A DNA stretch of 64,000 nucleotides from assembly GCF_964340395.1 (NCBI RefSeq), contig NC_135570.1, positions 13,842,822-13,906,821 of the forward strand, given 5' to 3'. Both the position numbers and the translations under genes were made by a program. The notes under the pieces are model-generated. The model did no database searches. It had not been told where the DNA came from and saw nothing but the letters and a program-made list of their open reading frames with translations. Numbering within the stretch: the stretch's first letter is position 1; every line of letters starts with the position of its first letter. Of this stretch, positions 44,601-58,160 are shown one piece after another. Origin of the DNA: Glandiceps talaboti. Taxonomy: Eukaryota; Hemichordata; Enteropneusta; Spengelidae.

Positions 44601-44944
44601 CGAGAAATACTTATTGGAGATGTGCTTAAGTGGGATTCGTTAGCAAAACGAATTTTGAGACGCGGTAAAAACTTATCTTAATTCGACTGTCAGAACGTGC
44701 GACAAATTAAGACGTGGATCAAACACACCTGTCTGAGTCTGGCCATGACAAGCGATTCCACCGACTCTTGTTACTTAAGCTTCTATTGATTTGTACAAAA
44801 ATCCCTTTCTGTGCTCAGAATGAAACATGCAGTTGCAAGTCGCCATCAAATGATCCGAAACTGTTTCCATCGGACGTAAAACATCAACATAAGAGCATTA
44901 AATCTTTAAACCTGTCAATGTAAACGGTGGTCTGTTAGTGACAG

Positions 44945-45240
44945 CATATTTCATCGTCTGCTCGGCCGCTCCCGCCTTTTCAACTTTTCCAACATTTCAT
45001 TGTCTGCTTGGTTGCTCCCGTCTTTTCAACTTTTTTTTGTCAGACTTCATCGTCTGCTCGGACAATCCCGCTTTTTCAATTTTTTTTTGGTCAGATTTCA
45101 TCGTCTGCTCGGCCAGTCTCACCTTTTCAACTTTTTTTTTTGTCAGATTCCATCGTCTGCTCGGCCAGTCCAGTCTTTTCAACTTTTTTTGTTTTCATAT
45201 TTTATCGTCGGTTCAGCCGTTCTTATTTTGACAACCTTTA
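44945..45240. repeat. 50-bp minisatellite just upstream of Pitx
   Basis: Six units (starting near 44951, 44998, 45048, 45099, 45151 and 45201) share CATCGTCTGCTCGGCCAGTC, then CTTTTCAAC and a run of 7-9 T. On the Pitx strand each unit reads GAGCAGACGATG; CAGAC is a SMAD half-site. The array begins about 950 bases above the Pitx start codon. Open frames on the plus strand (FIVCSA repeats) are by-products. Confidence 0.9.
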
Positions 45241-45570
45241 AACGACAAGTTTTTTTCTTGCAAAAAATATTGAGTTATGCCTAAGTATGTTTGGCGCAAG
45301 AGGATTAGTGAAACTACGAATCATCATCAACGGGATAAAACTGGACAGCAATGGCAGTGATGAGTAAGTCCTGTATAACTACATTTTTTAACTTTGATTT
45401 TAAACACTACACAACTTATAAACATCCTTAACGTAATGTTGTAAAGCGCAATTGAAGACACCGAGAAACCGATACTATAACTTTTTAAATATTAATTAAT
45501 CACATTTTATTGATGTTATGATTTCTATCCACAGTTTACTTATGTAATCACCACGTCGGGAATATGTTTT
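45241..45570. other. AT-rich DNA, nothing recognised
   Basis: Short spacer between the Pitx upstream array and a microsatellite; no frame or motif cluster seen. Confidence 0.5.
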
Positions 45571-45787
45571 TTGTATGTATGTATGTATGTATGTATGTAT
45601 GTATGTATGTATGTATGTATGTATGTATGTATGTATGTACCTCATCTCTATATCTGCCTCTCTGTCTGTCTCTATGTCTGCCTGTTTGTCTTGAGACTGT
45701 CTGTCTGTCTTCCTTTGTCTCTCTCTGGCTCTGTCTCTGTCTCTTTATTTGTGTCTGACTGTATCTCTGTCTGTCTGTCTATCTGTC

Positions 45788-45831
<44 letters not shown>

Positions 45832-45837
45832 TCTCAA
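45571..45837. repeat. Compound (TATG)n and CT-rich microsatellite
   Basis: About 17 TATG copies (45571-45639), followed by imperfect TCTG/TCTC tracts ending in pure (CT)n near 45800-45828. Confidence 0.98.
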
Positions 45838-47110
45838 GTCCTCATCAACGCAATCTAATAACCAATTAAGATTATAATGAAGAAACACATCATTCGGTTC
45901 ATAAAAGTGTCAAATTCAAAAACTGTCATAGTAACGATGTATAATTAATACATATCATTATTACAAGGTGGCAAACACATGCCTACCGTGTACAGCATTC
46001 TGATAATGCAGATCGTACATATTTTCAAAACAGATTCGCCTGGCACACATCACGGATTTTCCTTCGTTCAAGTCCCGCTAGCAATGTACATATTTACAAA
46101 TACACTTATTCACACAAAATGCCAGCGTGGGCTGATGTGTTCGACTATCAAGCACACAGTACTTAATATTACTTTGATTTGAATATAAGTCACAGCAATC
46201 ATTTCCAAATACTTGGACTGTCAGCTTCAGCTGTAGCAATAATTAACTGATCATTAATGTTTGCTCTCAGCGTTTTTAGATCTATAGAAATACGTGTACG
46301 AATGTACATAGGGACACTTCTCATCGCTGATACTTTACTATTGGATCATATTTCGTGTTCACTTGGGAAAATTAGGAATAAAATGTCTTAATATTATCAT
46401 ATATAGTATCCATAAGAAACATGTCGATTTCACTGATAATATCTGTAAGAATACTATGTTGATTTTATTGAATTACCCCCTTACGCTATCTATGCGTGAT
46501 TTATGTGTTATGTTATGTTGTGTCGATTTCTTCCTTTCAAAGGCTCAGTAGGTTCGGCGGTTGTCGAATGTAGTCTAGCGTTACTGTAATCGCATGATTT
46601 AGTACAAAATGAGTATTGTTTTAATGCAAACACGACTTCTGATTTTAATTGTTTCTTTGTAAGATTCAGATGTACTTGCTTCTTAATGCATACATAATCC
46701 GCACAATGGTAGGTAACCTCTGTGAGGAATTTGTTCATCTAAGAATTTGAGCTTCTCTAGTCTATTTAGTACCACCGCGTTAGGATGATATTTTTTTTAC
46801 TGACGATGAGAGTAATGGCTTCGCCTCAGATCTTTCAAAGTATTAATATTAGCAGTGGATTGCTTCTGACCAACATTATCTCCAAGATTGAATCTTTCCA
46901 GTGTACAATCTGTTACATTATATATAATATTTAGATCATGCAATTCATTTTAATATTAATGTTAGATTCGTGTTAGTTGACTGTCAAGGGAATGTTTTAG
47001 TTTCCTTGTTTCCTATTAAATCTAAGATTTTCATCTTTTCAGCAACGACATAATCTTGAAGTAAATTCAATGTACAATTGATTAGTGAATGACATTCATA
47101 TATATGTTTC
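45838..47110. other. AT-rich intergenic DNA, nothing recognised
   Basis: Only short frames; no clear regulatory cluster. Confidence 0.55.
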
Positions 47111-47484
<374 letters not shown>

Positions 47485-50400
47485 AATATCAACCATCCAG
47501 GTTGTTTTCTTTTTTAAAAACATCTGTTTCAGTTTTCCAAGATTTGTATTAGACCCGATTACACCGCTATAAATGTAGGGATCACCATCATATGCCAATC
47601 AACTTTCCATTTATGATCATCGTACTATGCATGCCAGGATTGTGGTACATCAAGAATCGCCAGAGAGAGAGAAAAAAAAAAGAATGTTAACTTTCCATAT
47701 TATTTAGGTCTCCGTTACATTTGCATGATGTGAGCCTGTTCTATCAACCAAATCATGTGACCGATGAATTCATTTTTATGACCAAAGCTTCGTGCTTAAG
47801 AAATCATTTTCTAATCCCGTAGACTCTGTTCAGCGATATGACTGAAGCATTAAGGATATACGCTCCAGTTAATACCAAAGAAAAATGACTCTGAAAACCG
47901 AACCCTTTGACAGATGGAGTGATTTGTGGTACCAAAGAAAACGATGGTCTGTACTCAGCAGGCAATACTGACTGCAAAATACATACAAAGCCTCCTTGGC
48001 TTAGTTCGTTTTAAAATGATTTTACAGAATCATCTTGATGTTGGGTTTTTGATCCTGTGTTTATGTCATTTTGAGCGCACTATAGGGCGCGTTTGGAGTT
48101 CGATGCAGCGTTCTTTATCCACTGTTTATGTAAATTTGAGCACATTTTAAGGCGCGGCTGGCATAATGGTCAATTTTGATTAAACATGCGGCGTTCTGGA
48201 TTTGACGACAAACATTAGCTTATATGTGGGTTTTGTTAGATCATTTGCGACGTTTTACCTGATCCCGCCAAAGTAGATTCTGATACAAGGATTTCAGGTT
48301 TGGTTTCGACCCACAACTTATCGTGCCAATGTCCTTCACTTTTTAGGGAGGTAACTTACTGTATAGCTTGATATAATATGAGGTATTTGTGACATCGCTA
48401 CAATTATGAAACTAAGATGCAAGCATTTGCAATCATCCTAAGATCCAAAGGGCAGAACAAGCACGAAAATCAGTGAAATTCAATGTTTATTTTATCTAAT
48501 TTGATCAGAATTAGTTTTTTTTGCAGAAATCGTGATTATTTTCTATAAAATCTCACCAAGACACGCCTAGAATAATAAATGAAGCCCTTAAAAATGATAT
48601 TTGCACGACAGTTTTTGAGTTTTCAAAGCCACAGTGATCTGCTACAGTATGTATGTGTAAGTGACTACAGAATATCACGTTAGATTACTTCAATCCGTTG
48701 TTTTAAAAAATGCCGTCACTCGAGACGTTGTAAATTTATTTATGACATTTTCGTGTGATTTGAATCGAATTTTACGTTTGCTATAAATGATTACGCAATT
48801 GACAAGACAGCAGCGTCCCGAGCGGTACAGAGTGAAAATGCAATTTGAAGGTGTTATCGACTATTCAAATCAGTGTGCGTTGAAAAGTACACAAGTGTCG
48901 TTAGCTCGCAGACGACACGTCAATTCCCGCCATTACCGAGAAACAGAAGATAAAGTCTCCTATCTTGTCGTAGGGTAAGGATATTGAGAAAAATCAAACG
49001 ATTTGGTGAAAAATTAATAGAATCTGGTGGTCTAACCCAAAATTAATAGACTTTGGTGTTTCAACCAATATTAATAGATTTTTACTATTCCGACCTATCG
49101 CGATTATTAGGCTATCAATAGATCGAGAATGACTTTGTGAAATTGTCATTAACTTTCCCTGAGAAATTTACCGACTTTGTGTCATAGTGTTATGAAGGTT
49201 TAATTAGTGTTTTTGCATTTATATTAAGTCCTCTTCTCAATCTCGTGGGATCTCGTGGGATATTATTTAAAACAAAGACGTGTCAAATGTTATCATTCAC
49301 ACACTTAAAGTTAATGGGTTTATATTTTCATGTTTCCGTTCATTAAACTGAAAATAATACTGAAAATGATAAGTAATGCGTCGCTTAACTATCCTTGAAA
49401 TAAACCCTAAGGCTGTAATGTTAGATTTATTTCCGACATTACAACTCGCTAATATCCACTCCCCCCCCCAAAAAAAAAAAGAAAAAAAAAAGACGTGTTA
49501 TGATTTTCACCAGTTTAGCTGTTTATTTTTTATGCAAGTGACTTTCTGGTAATAAAGATACTCAAGTAAAGCTATGCACGATTTTGTAATTTTGAGATGA
49601 CAGATTTGTAAGTAGAACGTACAGAGTCTGTACGTGTATCATGTAGATAGCAAGTAGAATGTCGTCAAAACGATTACATGGTCATTTCCCGCCAAAATCA
49701 TATCGAGTCGGTTAGCGTTATTTCTGACGACACTTGTATTTCAAATATGTTTTGATAATTTTGTTTATCTGTACCTTTAGTTGTAAATAAAGAGCTTTAA
49801 AAATGTGATATCGTCGATTTTCCAGACGAAAAAAATAAAGCTTTTCGAAAAAATATCATCAGAAGCAAAGCTAAATTTTAATGCTATAAGTTTGCATAAT
49901 TTTATCTCGGATTTGTCTCTGGATTTTCAAAATGATGAACGTCTGTAAAAAAAAAATTACAACTGACCAAATGAGTGTGTGATAATGTCTCATTTGGGCT
50001 AAGATTTTCTGAAGCGTTGTAGGGTTCTCACCTTAATCCCATCGTGTTCGTGTTGTTATAATCCCTAAGAATCAGATTTTATATCTATACCTCATAATAC
50101 TCGCGCTTTTTCAGATTTCTGTACTTCCCTCTAACGGCGATCAATACCCAACAGAATATTCATTTCTGGAAATATTGTAAACAAATTGGCGCTAAGTGTA
50201 AAGCGAATTTCATGACGACACAGCAAGCTCATGTTGCTTTCAAGCGTGACGAAAAATACTGGTTCAATGTCGTAGATGCCGGAATGTTGGCCTAAAACAA
50301 AGTATTTCCCTCGGTCGCTACGGAATTAACTAATGAATTTTTTTTCAGGAAGGGAGGGCAAAATAATCAGTTAAAAGTCTATCTGAACCAAAATCATGCG

Positions 50401-53400
50401 CAAATGTCGTCAAAAGTTGAGCGGGAACGATAATTTCACTTTGAGAAATTTGGCGCGCAAAGTTTCTGACAATGAAAGTCTTTACAGATGGGTACGAGTG
50501 ATTTATTGTCAGAAGGTGAGTTGTGCTACTCAATCAACCGATCACAAATAAGTACATTTCATGTGTTCCCTGTACTTTTCAGCATCATTTGGCCAAAACG
50601 ATCAAAGTGCGCTGAAATCTAAGCCGCCATCATTACCAATCCATAATGTCCATTTTGACATAGTCATTAACGCTGGCGTGCATTTTCCATTACTTAATTT
50701 TTTTGTGTCTTCGGTTTTATTTGGTATTATTTTGCGATGTTTTATTTGGATAGTACTAAGTTCTCTTTCGCTTGCCTCAGCTTTGAATGTTTTTTTTAAA
50801 CCCGAGAGTATTGAATGACATCGTTGTTGCAATGACATTGTCAGAATCTGCTAAGTATACTATCTTGAATTTAAAAAAAAAAACTCCTGATCCCTTTTTT
50901 TGCTAGCATCGACAAATCTAGATCTTCTCACTCTCGTACCCCCTTGAGTAAAGCGCAAACTATTATTCTAAGACGTGAAATCGTCCAAGTTCTAGGATGT
51001 TGGGTATTCTGTCACAGTGCAAACTTTGTAAATCTGTTTACACAGTTTCCCGCGTAAAATTTGTCTTTTGCAGAGTAGCCTTCCAAATTACCAATTGCAT
51101 TCGATGGTTAGTATTATATACAATCGATCGCGTCCCCAGACATTAACACGTTTCCACCGTGACGACATCATATGTTGGGCTGCGTGCCGGGATTTTTGGA
51201 GACGGGTAAATTTACGACAAATAATCTGCACACTTTTTTTCTTCCGAATTTCAAATTATCAAAACAGGACTAATTTTTTCAAGCTACAACGTTCATTTTT
51301 CATTTTACACAAATAAAACTACAGCGCTTAGGATTCTGAGATGATGTCATTTTATAAAGCTTGACGCACAATTTCGTATTTAACATCATTATTTATAGTT
51401 TTTTTCTCGTGGTACTACTAGGGGCGGATGAATTTGCGTTGATAAAAAACCATTAAAACTCAGCCGTAACGTCGAGTTCCGTCTTTCACTTGGAATAATA
51501 GCACCTAAATGAGCGTGATGCCACGGCAGTCAACTGCCCCAAAAATTAACTATCCATTAGCGAGACTTAAAAATATATACCATAATATTTGACGCAAAAA
51601 AAGTACTCGTTCGGTTCTCCTCTGCGAGATACACCGAGATAAAAACAGGTTTTAGTTGCAGAGGGATCGAAAAGGCCCAGCTGTGAATGACCCAACTCGA
51701 GACTGGTTCAATTTTCATTAATTTAACACTCATAATAGTTTTTCGACAACGTTTTGGTCCCGATTAATGCACACTAAAGTGCAAACTTTATACTAATTAT
51801 TCTCTTAAACGAAGCATTGGAACACTACACGCTAGACGCACTATTATACATCTGTAGTGGGACCTAGGGAGATGGATGACGAAGTGTCAGCGAGATCGTT
51901 TCCGACATTGTGCGTATGGCTTCTCCAAACTAGATCGAATCATTGTCGCTTTTACATACACGTTAACCGCTCTAAAGTAAATTAGATAAAGAGAGCATTC
52001 TTTGTGACGATTCTGATTCTTCCGTCACATCTTTTTTTTAATAAATTTTGCGCCAAATCAATAAATAAAATTGTCCGTCCATTTTTAACAACGATTCGGT
52101 AAATAGTTTTATATGATATACACCACGCAGATTATATTTGTCATGAACATGCATATAATACTGTACTGAATGAAATTTACAGTCGGTTTTTCTGTTCCTC
52201 TCAACAGAAATCAAAATATGTTTTTGTTTTTTTTTACTTCGAAGGTGAAATTAAACAATTTAAACTTAAATGGTTCATTTTATTAGAGAAGTTTTATTCC
52301 TAGAAATAGAATTACCCCGTTTACAAAAGCGAAGAAGAAAATGATTGACCCCCAGATGTTACCGTCCCCACGACAGCTGAAGACGATAATTTCAACCCGC
52401 CCCTTGCCATTATGTCGCCGGATGACAATTCCACAACCCGTCCATAATTTTGACTTTAGCATATTTTCTTGACACAGATTACTACCATTAGATCAAGGGC
52501 AAAAATAAGCATCACTTTGAGAATAAATTTGCGCGAACTGATAAAAAAAAGCTTATTTCGGTATCAAAAAACATATAATGGCATAATGGCGGGAACCCTT
52601 GAAGTTACAAAGTTGAATGTGTCCTTTTACACATTATGAATAGAAATGTACACGCTTTTGTCCATTTACATTTAAATCGAAATTTGCTAGCTGCTTTATA
52701 GACACATAAGTTGTATCGGTGTGATGAACGCGTTTATGGTAATATACCGAACTATTTTGATGCACTGTCCACTGAGAATCGGCAATGGGGATTAATTCGT
52801 AATCCCCGACTTGGCGGCGAAATAACAATATAACACTGCATTTCAGTTTAGACTTTCACAATTTGCCCTATAATGACGCATTTATTTTAAATTTAGTATA
52901 TATACCGACAACTCTAGACACTTTAATGGATGGTTTTGAAGGCTTTGAAATATTGCGGATGACGGTAAAAGCAGATGAGGTCCCGAAAAGAGATAAACTA
53001 ATTTCTTCAAAGCGAGCTGTTGTGTTTAGTAGATATTATTATGTCCGTACAGTATACACACATGTTTGTTGCGGCAGTTATGCTGTTCTTAACTGTATTG
53101 AGATGTTGACAAGGGTTTCACGACAAACACGGTTCTTTTTTTTACTAGCACAATAACGATGACAATGATAAAACTTGGTATTTAAGGAAAAATCTACTTA
53201 CGGTCTGCGCACGTTGTATTCTAGCATAATTGATTTCGGAATCTCCCATCGATTCATCCCAACCGATACAGATCTTAAGCCCGAGACTCGAGACATAATA
53301 TCATGGAAACTGACAAGAACATGATTTCTTCCTTCCTGTTATATGTCACCTGGTTTAAATTAAATTTCCTTTAAAGCCCTTCAAAATATCTAATTTGCAC

Positions 53401-53660
53401 ATTTTTACATTTTAGCTATTTATTTTGAAAGAACGAGAGTTCCTGCATGATTTGATGGAATCGGAGGCAAACAACGCGATCATGTTTTATTTCAACCGCG
53501 CTACACATCAGTGGTCAGCGTGATCGCTATTGGATCTTCATGCGGTGAACGAGATTTGGCGCAAAAACAGACGAGAGACTAGAGTGAACGTTGCTTAAAT
53601 TTGCCTCTTTCATGGTCACATTTTTTGACAGAGTTTCATCCCTTAAAATAGTACCTTGGA
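47485..53660. other. AT-rich intergenic DNA upstream of Pitx, no gene recognised
   Basis: About 6 kb with only short unassigned frames. A C/A homopolymer run lies at about 49461-49492. TTTGGCGC and TTCCCGCC words (for example near 49688 and 50450) are scattered relatives of the GGCGGGAA family. Confidence 0.55.
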
Positions 53661-53664
53661 AATT

Positions 53665-53678
53665 ATCACCATCATCAT

Positions 53679-53713
<35 letters not shown>

Positions 53714-53720
53714 ACAACAG

Positions 53721-53751
<31 letters not shown>

Positions 53752-53768
53752 ACCACCACCACCACCAA

Positions 53769-53821
<53 letters not shown>

Positions 53822-53826
53822 CCACC

Positions 53827-53860
<34 letters not shown>

Positions 53861-53872
53861 TCACTTTCGTCA
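53665..53872. repeat. Trinucleotide block switching CAT / CAA / CAC
   Basis: About 200 bases of CAN triplets in phase: CAT, then CAA and CAG, then CAC, CAT, CAC and CAT again. The frame is open on both strands, but the poly-Ile/Asn/Thr and poly-Met/Val/Leu products are artefacts. Confidence 0.97.
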
Positions 53873-53939
53873 TCTCCATAGTCATCGTTGTCATGGTTAC
53901 TGTCATCATCAATCTTTTTTGCTCCTTTTTATAATCTTA

Positions 53940-56010
53940 AAATAGTTACAATAATAATAATAATAACAATGTAACTTACTTTAGATAAGAACTTGGTTGC
54001 TGTTCTTATGAACATTAATTTTACACTTTAGCATAGAAAGAACTGTTACATAATAATTGAAACTAGCAAACATACGAATTTTATTCTGGTGCATTGGGGA
54101 GGAAGAAAGATAGAAATAGCAGTTCTATAGGACTTTTGGTACAGCAGAAAATCTACAAGTGAGAGAGAAATTTTGGCGGGAAATGAAGAGAATCTATAAG
54201 ATTTGGCGAGCTACAGGAATTCGACGGGACTAGAAATATGTTTGAAAAGTATTGCAGAAAAGCGAAAAGTGAAAATCTCTTTTGGCGGGAATATTAAAAA
54301 CATCAGTGGAATACTATATTTGCAATGGATTTTATTTTCACTGAAGACCGAAATTGACTGTTTTGCTAGGACCTAATTCTCAGTGATTTAGAAAGGTACC
54401 CAAGGTAACTTTAAGTCAAAAGTAATTTCTGGGTGATTCATTTTAGTGAAAATGTGATATTTCAAACTATTCGGAGAACAATCGTCGGAGTACTTTGGAA
54501 TTATAGTAAGATTGGCAGACATTTGAAGGAAAATAAGTTTGAAAGGCACGACAGAGAAGCGAAAAAGTGAAATAGTAATTTAGGCGGGAAAAGTTCAGAA
54601 TCGACCATTTGTAAATCTTTAAATGTATACTTTTTCAAAAAAATCTCTTTATTATTATAATGATGGAAAAATACTGATTTACATGAACTAATACTTTTTG
54701 AAAATCATTCTGACGTCATCGTTACGTCACCACTGCGAACTACACGGATGTACTTCTAATGAGATTTTAATTTGTGCTGTTGAGTCTTGGTCGGATTACG
54801 TGCGTTAATTGGGATAAAGCGTCGGTCGTTTGAAGTTGGGACTGAAGCCAAAAAAAAAGTGAGGGGAAAACTTATAATTAACGTGTAATTATTTGTGCAT
54901 CGTGTAATTGATATGTAGATCGCCTTGCCTATTTCTTCAACCGTTGAAAGTTTTATATTTTATCACTATTAAAAATAATCTTCTAAATTTTCAAAATAAA
55001 TTAAAAACCTTAGTCTATTCTGACGATAAGCTTTGTCGATATTATTTCGCGCCTTTTATCTCCCTTGTTCTTAAATCACTTAAATATGGCTACTACTGTA
55101 ATTTAATTGTAATGCTTGCATATAGCTAATTCTATCATATTGCTCGATAACAAGTCATGAATATTAATATATTTGCCCGTCCTTTGATTTCTATAAACTC
55201 ATAAGGGCGTTTTAACTTTTTTATGATGTTTCCTCACGTTCTATGAGTCACTTATTCCTCCTAACTTTGAATGTCATTGCACTCAAGACTTCCTATAGAA
55301 GGCGGAAATTACATACCGATGCACTGTCAATTACCCTTTAACATGTCAGTAGCAAAGAATTTTAAAATAAATATTTTGACTCAATTTTCAAGATTTGTGA
55401 ATAAATATCATTAATCTATTCTTAAAAACGCATTAATCACTAAATGTTACATTTTTTTACCATTCAAATCTAAAATAAGATTGCATTGCGTCAAAAATTT
55501 ACAAAAACGACAACTTTGTTTATATATTTTCTAAGCGGGAAAGTATTATGTTCAACATATTTTCACGATTTATGGACTCGATAGATATCACAGATTTTTA
55601 ATAAAACTAACGCCACCACAAATATAAACAATTTCTACGGCCAAGTTACAGAATACGCGAATTTGGTCAATATGTTTTTGGCGGGAATGTTGTTGTCTGT
55701 TCAAAATAATCTACATGATTTGTTTGAATGTCCCCGTTGGTTTAGAACAAAAAAGTATAAATTGTAAAAATGTATACTCTTTGAGTCTAAATGAAAGTTG
55801 AGATGCGTCAAAAGTTACAGAAAACGACAATTTTGTTCAACACTTTTTGGCGGGAAAAACTTTGGTTCAGAGAAACTAAAACAATACAAACAAATGTTAC
55901 ACCGAAAGAATATATGCTGATATCAAAACCCCAAGTTAAATTTGCTAACTTACAATGTCAATGGACATCGTCTGCTTCTTAGATTTGGCGGGAAATGTTT
56001 GTTATGCTCG
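53940..56010. repeat. Degenerate repeat family carrying TTTGGCGGGAA
   Basis: TTTGGCGGGAA or close forms occur near 54172, 54281, 54583, 55537, 55676, 55848 and 55984. Sequence to the left is also shared: GCGTCAAAAGTTACAGAAAA with CGACAATTTTGTTCAA near 55490, 55641 and 55804, and AAGCGAAAAGTGAAA near 54260 and 54560. Spacing is mostly about 135-170 bases. GGCGGGAA is also the E2F core. Confidence 0.6.
54711..54730. promoter_or_regulatory. CRE with a second CRE-like site
   Basis: TGACGTCA (54711-54718) is followed by TTACGTCA at 54722-54729. Both fit CREB/ATF binding. No gene is adjacent; Pitx starts 10.7 kb away. Confidence 0.28.
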
Positions 56011-56229
56011 TAAGTCAAGCTTTATCAAAATACCGTCTAGCCATTTTATCTTCAAATTAGGCCCAGTACATACCGCCAAGTCATCATTTAAGTGAAATAC
56101 TTGCTTTATAAAATCACCGGCATTACAGAAGGTTTTGTGCAGCTTGAGCATTCGATTATATGATACGACACCCTAGCGAATTCCTGCAGTAAGAACTGCC
56201 GTGTATTTGCAGTGTATGTGGTTATTTAT

Positions 56230-56400
56230 TTGCAGCTTGTAATCTGCAGACTAAAACTGAGCTGGTGGGATTCCCCTTCTTTCTGCATATAGCCCCACTA
56301 TTAAGTGGCAGGCTCACAGATTCCGTGTGAGTAATGACCAGAGTTCCATCAAGTCTTAATCCCAGTCGCGTGAAATGTGCTTACTAAAATTTCAAATCGC
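56230..56400. promoter_or_regulatory. Possible enhancer: NKX2-type and TAATCC sites
   Basis: A less AT-rich island with TTAAGTGG (56301-56308, the NKX2 consensus) and TAATCC (56358-56363). It lies 12 kb upstream of Pitx. In vertebrates the Pitx2 left-side enhancer combines FoxH1 and NKX2 sites, but no FoxH1 site is seen here. Confidence 0.25.
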
Positions 56401-56568
56401 CTTCATTTGAATTGCATGGGGGAATTCTATCAATTTGGTAAATAATAAAAGATGAGAATGCAATCATTAAAGACACTCACCCAATAATTTGTTTTCCGAT
56501 AATTTTTCAGACATATTTTTTTTACGATACTTATATTCAATTTACACAGATGTTACCAGCACTAAATT

Positions 56569-56850
<282 letters not shown>

Positions 56851-56944
56851 ATATTGTCATATATATAGTTGATATATAGTTATTTAGTTATGTAATTGCA
56901 TATATACATGTAAATGTAGATTTATATACATATAGTTATATACA

Positions 56945-57004
<60 letters not shown>

Positions 57005-57551
57005 GAGTTATATACAAATACTATTAGTTATATATATATTACAGTATGTGTCATTATATAGTTATATTATAGTGTTGTATATACACATCTATGGTTATAT
57101 ATATTTATAGTTTCTTAAGACTAGAACTGTATTACACACATGTGTATATGCATTGTGTATTTGAGGATGTACATTTATAAGAGATAGTTAGATAGATTTA
57201 TATTTTAACTTTCTTTAACTTTCTTTCAAGTTTAACTTTGATTCATCATATTTCTATTGTTATACAACCAGTCATAATAAAACTACAGAAAATTAGATTT
57301 ACATTTTATCATTCTTAAAAATAATGTATAGTGTGCTTTCTATTGCTTTAAAATCACAAATATATATTACTACATAGACATTAGTTTAGTATATAAATGA
57401 GTATATATATATATATAATTAATGGTCTCAACAAAACTCAAGTTCTGACTAGCTTTCGCCCAGATAATAACAGCGCATCTTCGAGTCAGCAAATTTAAAA
57501 TTCATATTTACAGTATATTATGGAGTTTTTTTATATTCATATTTAACTATA

Positions 57552-57629
<78 letters not shown>

Positions 57630-57660
57630 CATCATATATATTATGTGTATCAATTTTGAG
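56851..57660. repeat. Very AT-rich zone with (AT)n tracts
   Basis: Pure AT runs at about 56948-57001 and 57555-57609, with shorter ones at about 57402-57416 and 57611-57628, in DNA dominated by TATA words. Confidence 0.95.
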
Positions 57661-57719
57661 TCAGTGTTATTTCAAAAGATAGCAATATTCATTAGTATGT
57701 AAACAGTTTATTTGTGTCT

Positions 57720-58160
57720 GACTTGACCACGTGTCTAAAGGCTTACTACTGACGGCTGTAAGGCTTCTAAATTGATGGCTGGGTGGCCCTCAAGGACGGC
57801 AAGGAATCCGCTAGTCATGCTCTTCAATTTGGTTGGTTATTGACCAGGCCCTCGGGAAAGTTGACATTTCTGTGGAAATCGCTTCAACCGCTATCGGGAG
57901 AGGAAATTCTGTTAAAATGACCTGCTTAAGATCACTTTTGTTTAATCCTTATTTTCTGCGAAGGATCTCGAGGTAAATGAAAATCAATTCACTACCAACT
58001 GTGTGTTTATAATGGTGTAATCCCGTTGGGTGCCACGATTCTTTGACTTCTAAACCAGGTCTCAGGGCTTAACAGTTGGCTTTAATTCGAGAGGATTAAC
58101 TTGGCCAGCCGTTTGGGTTTACAGCCTTTATTTGGAAGTTAGTCACCGGAATTTAAATGG
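57720..58160. promoter_or_regulatory. Candidate enhancer with three TAATCC sites
   Basis: About 440 bases, clearly richer in GC than the AT-repeat zone to its left. TAATCC lies at 57943-57948 and 58018-58023, and GGATTA at 58093-58098, three sites in 156 bases. These are targets of K50 homeodomains (Otx, Gsc, Pitx). The island is 14 kb upstream of the Pitx start. It holds no frame with family resemblance. Confidence 0.4.

Noticed and set aside
44938-45284. Frames with repeated FIVCSA or RLLGQS segments
   Set aside because: Translation of the 50-bp minisatellite upstream of Pitx.
51410-51435. CTAGGGGCGG as a fourth CTCF-like site
   Set aside because: It lacks the GGGGGCGCT core shared by the other sites.
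53643-53934. Frames rich in Ile/Asn/Thr or Met/Val/Leu
   Set aside because: Products of an in-phase trinucleotide repeat, not a coding signature.
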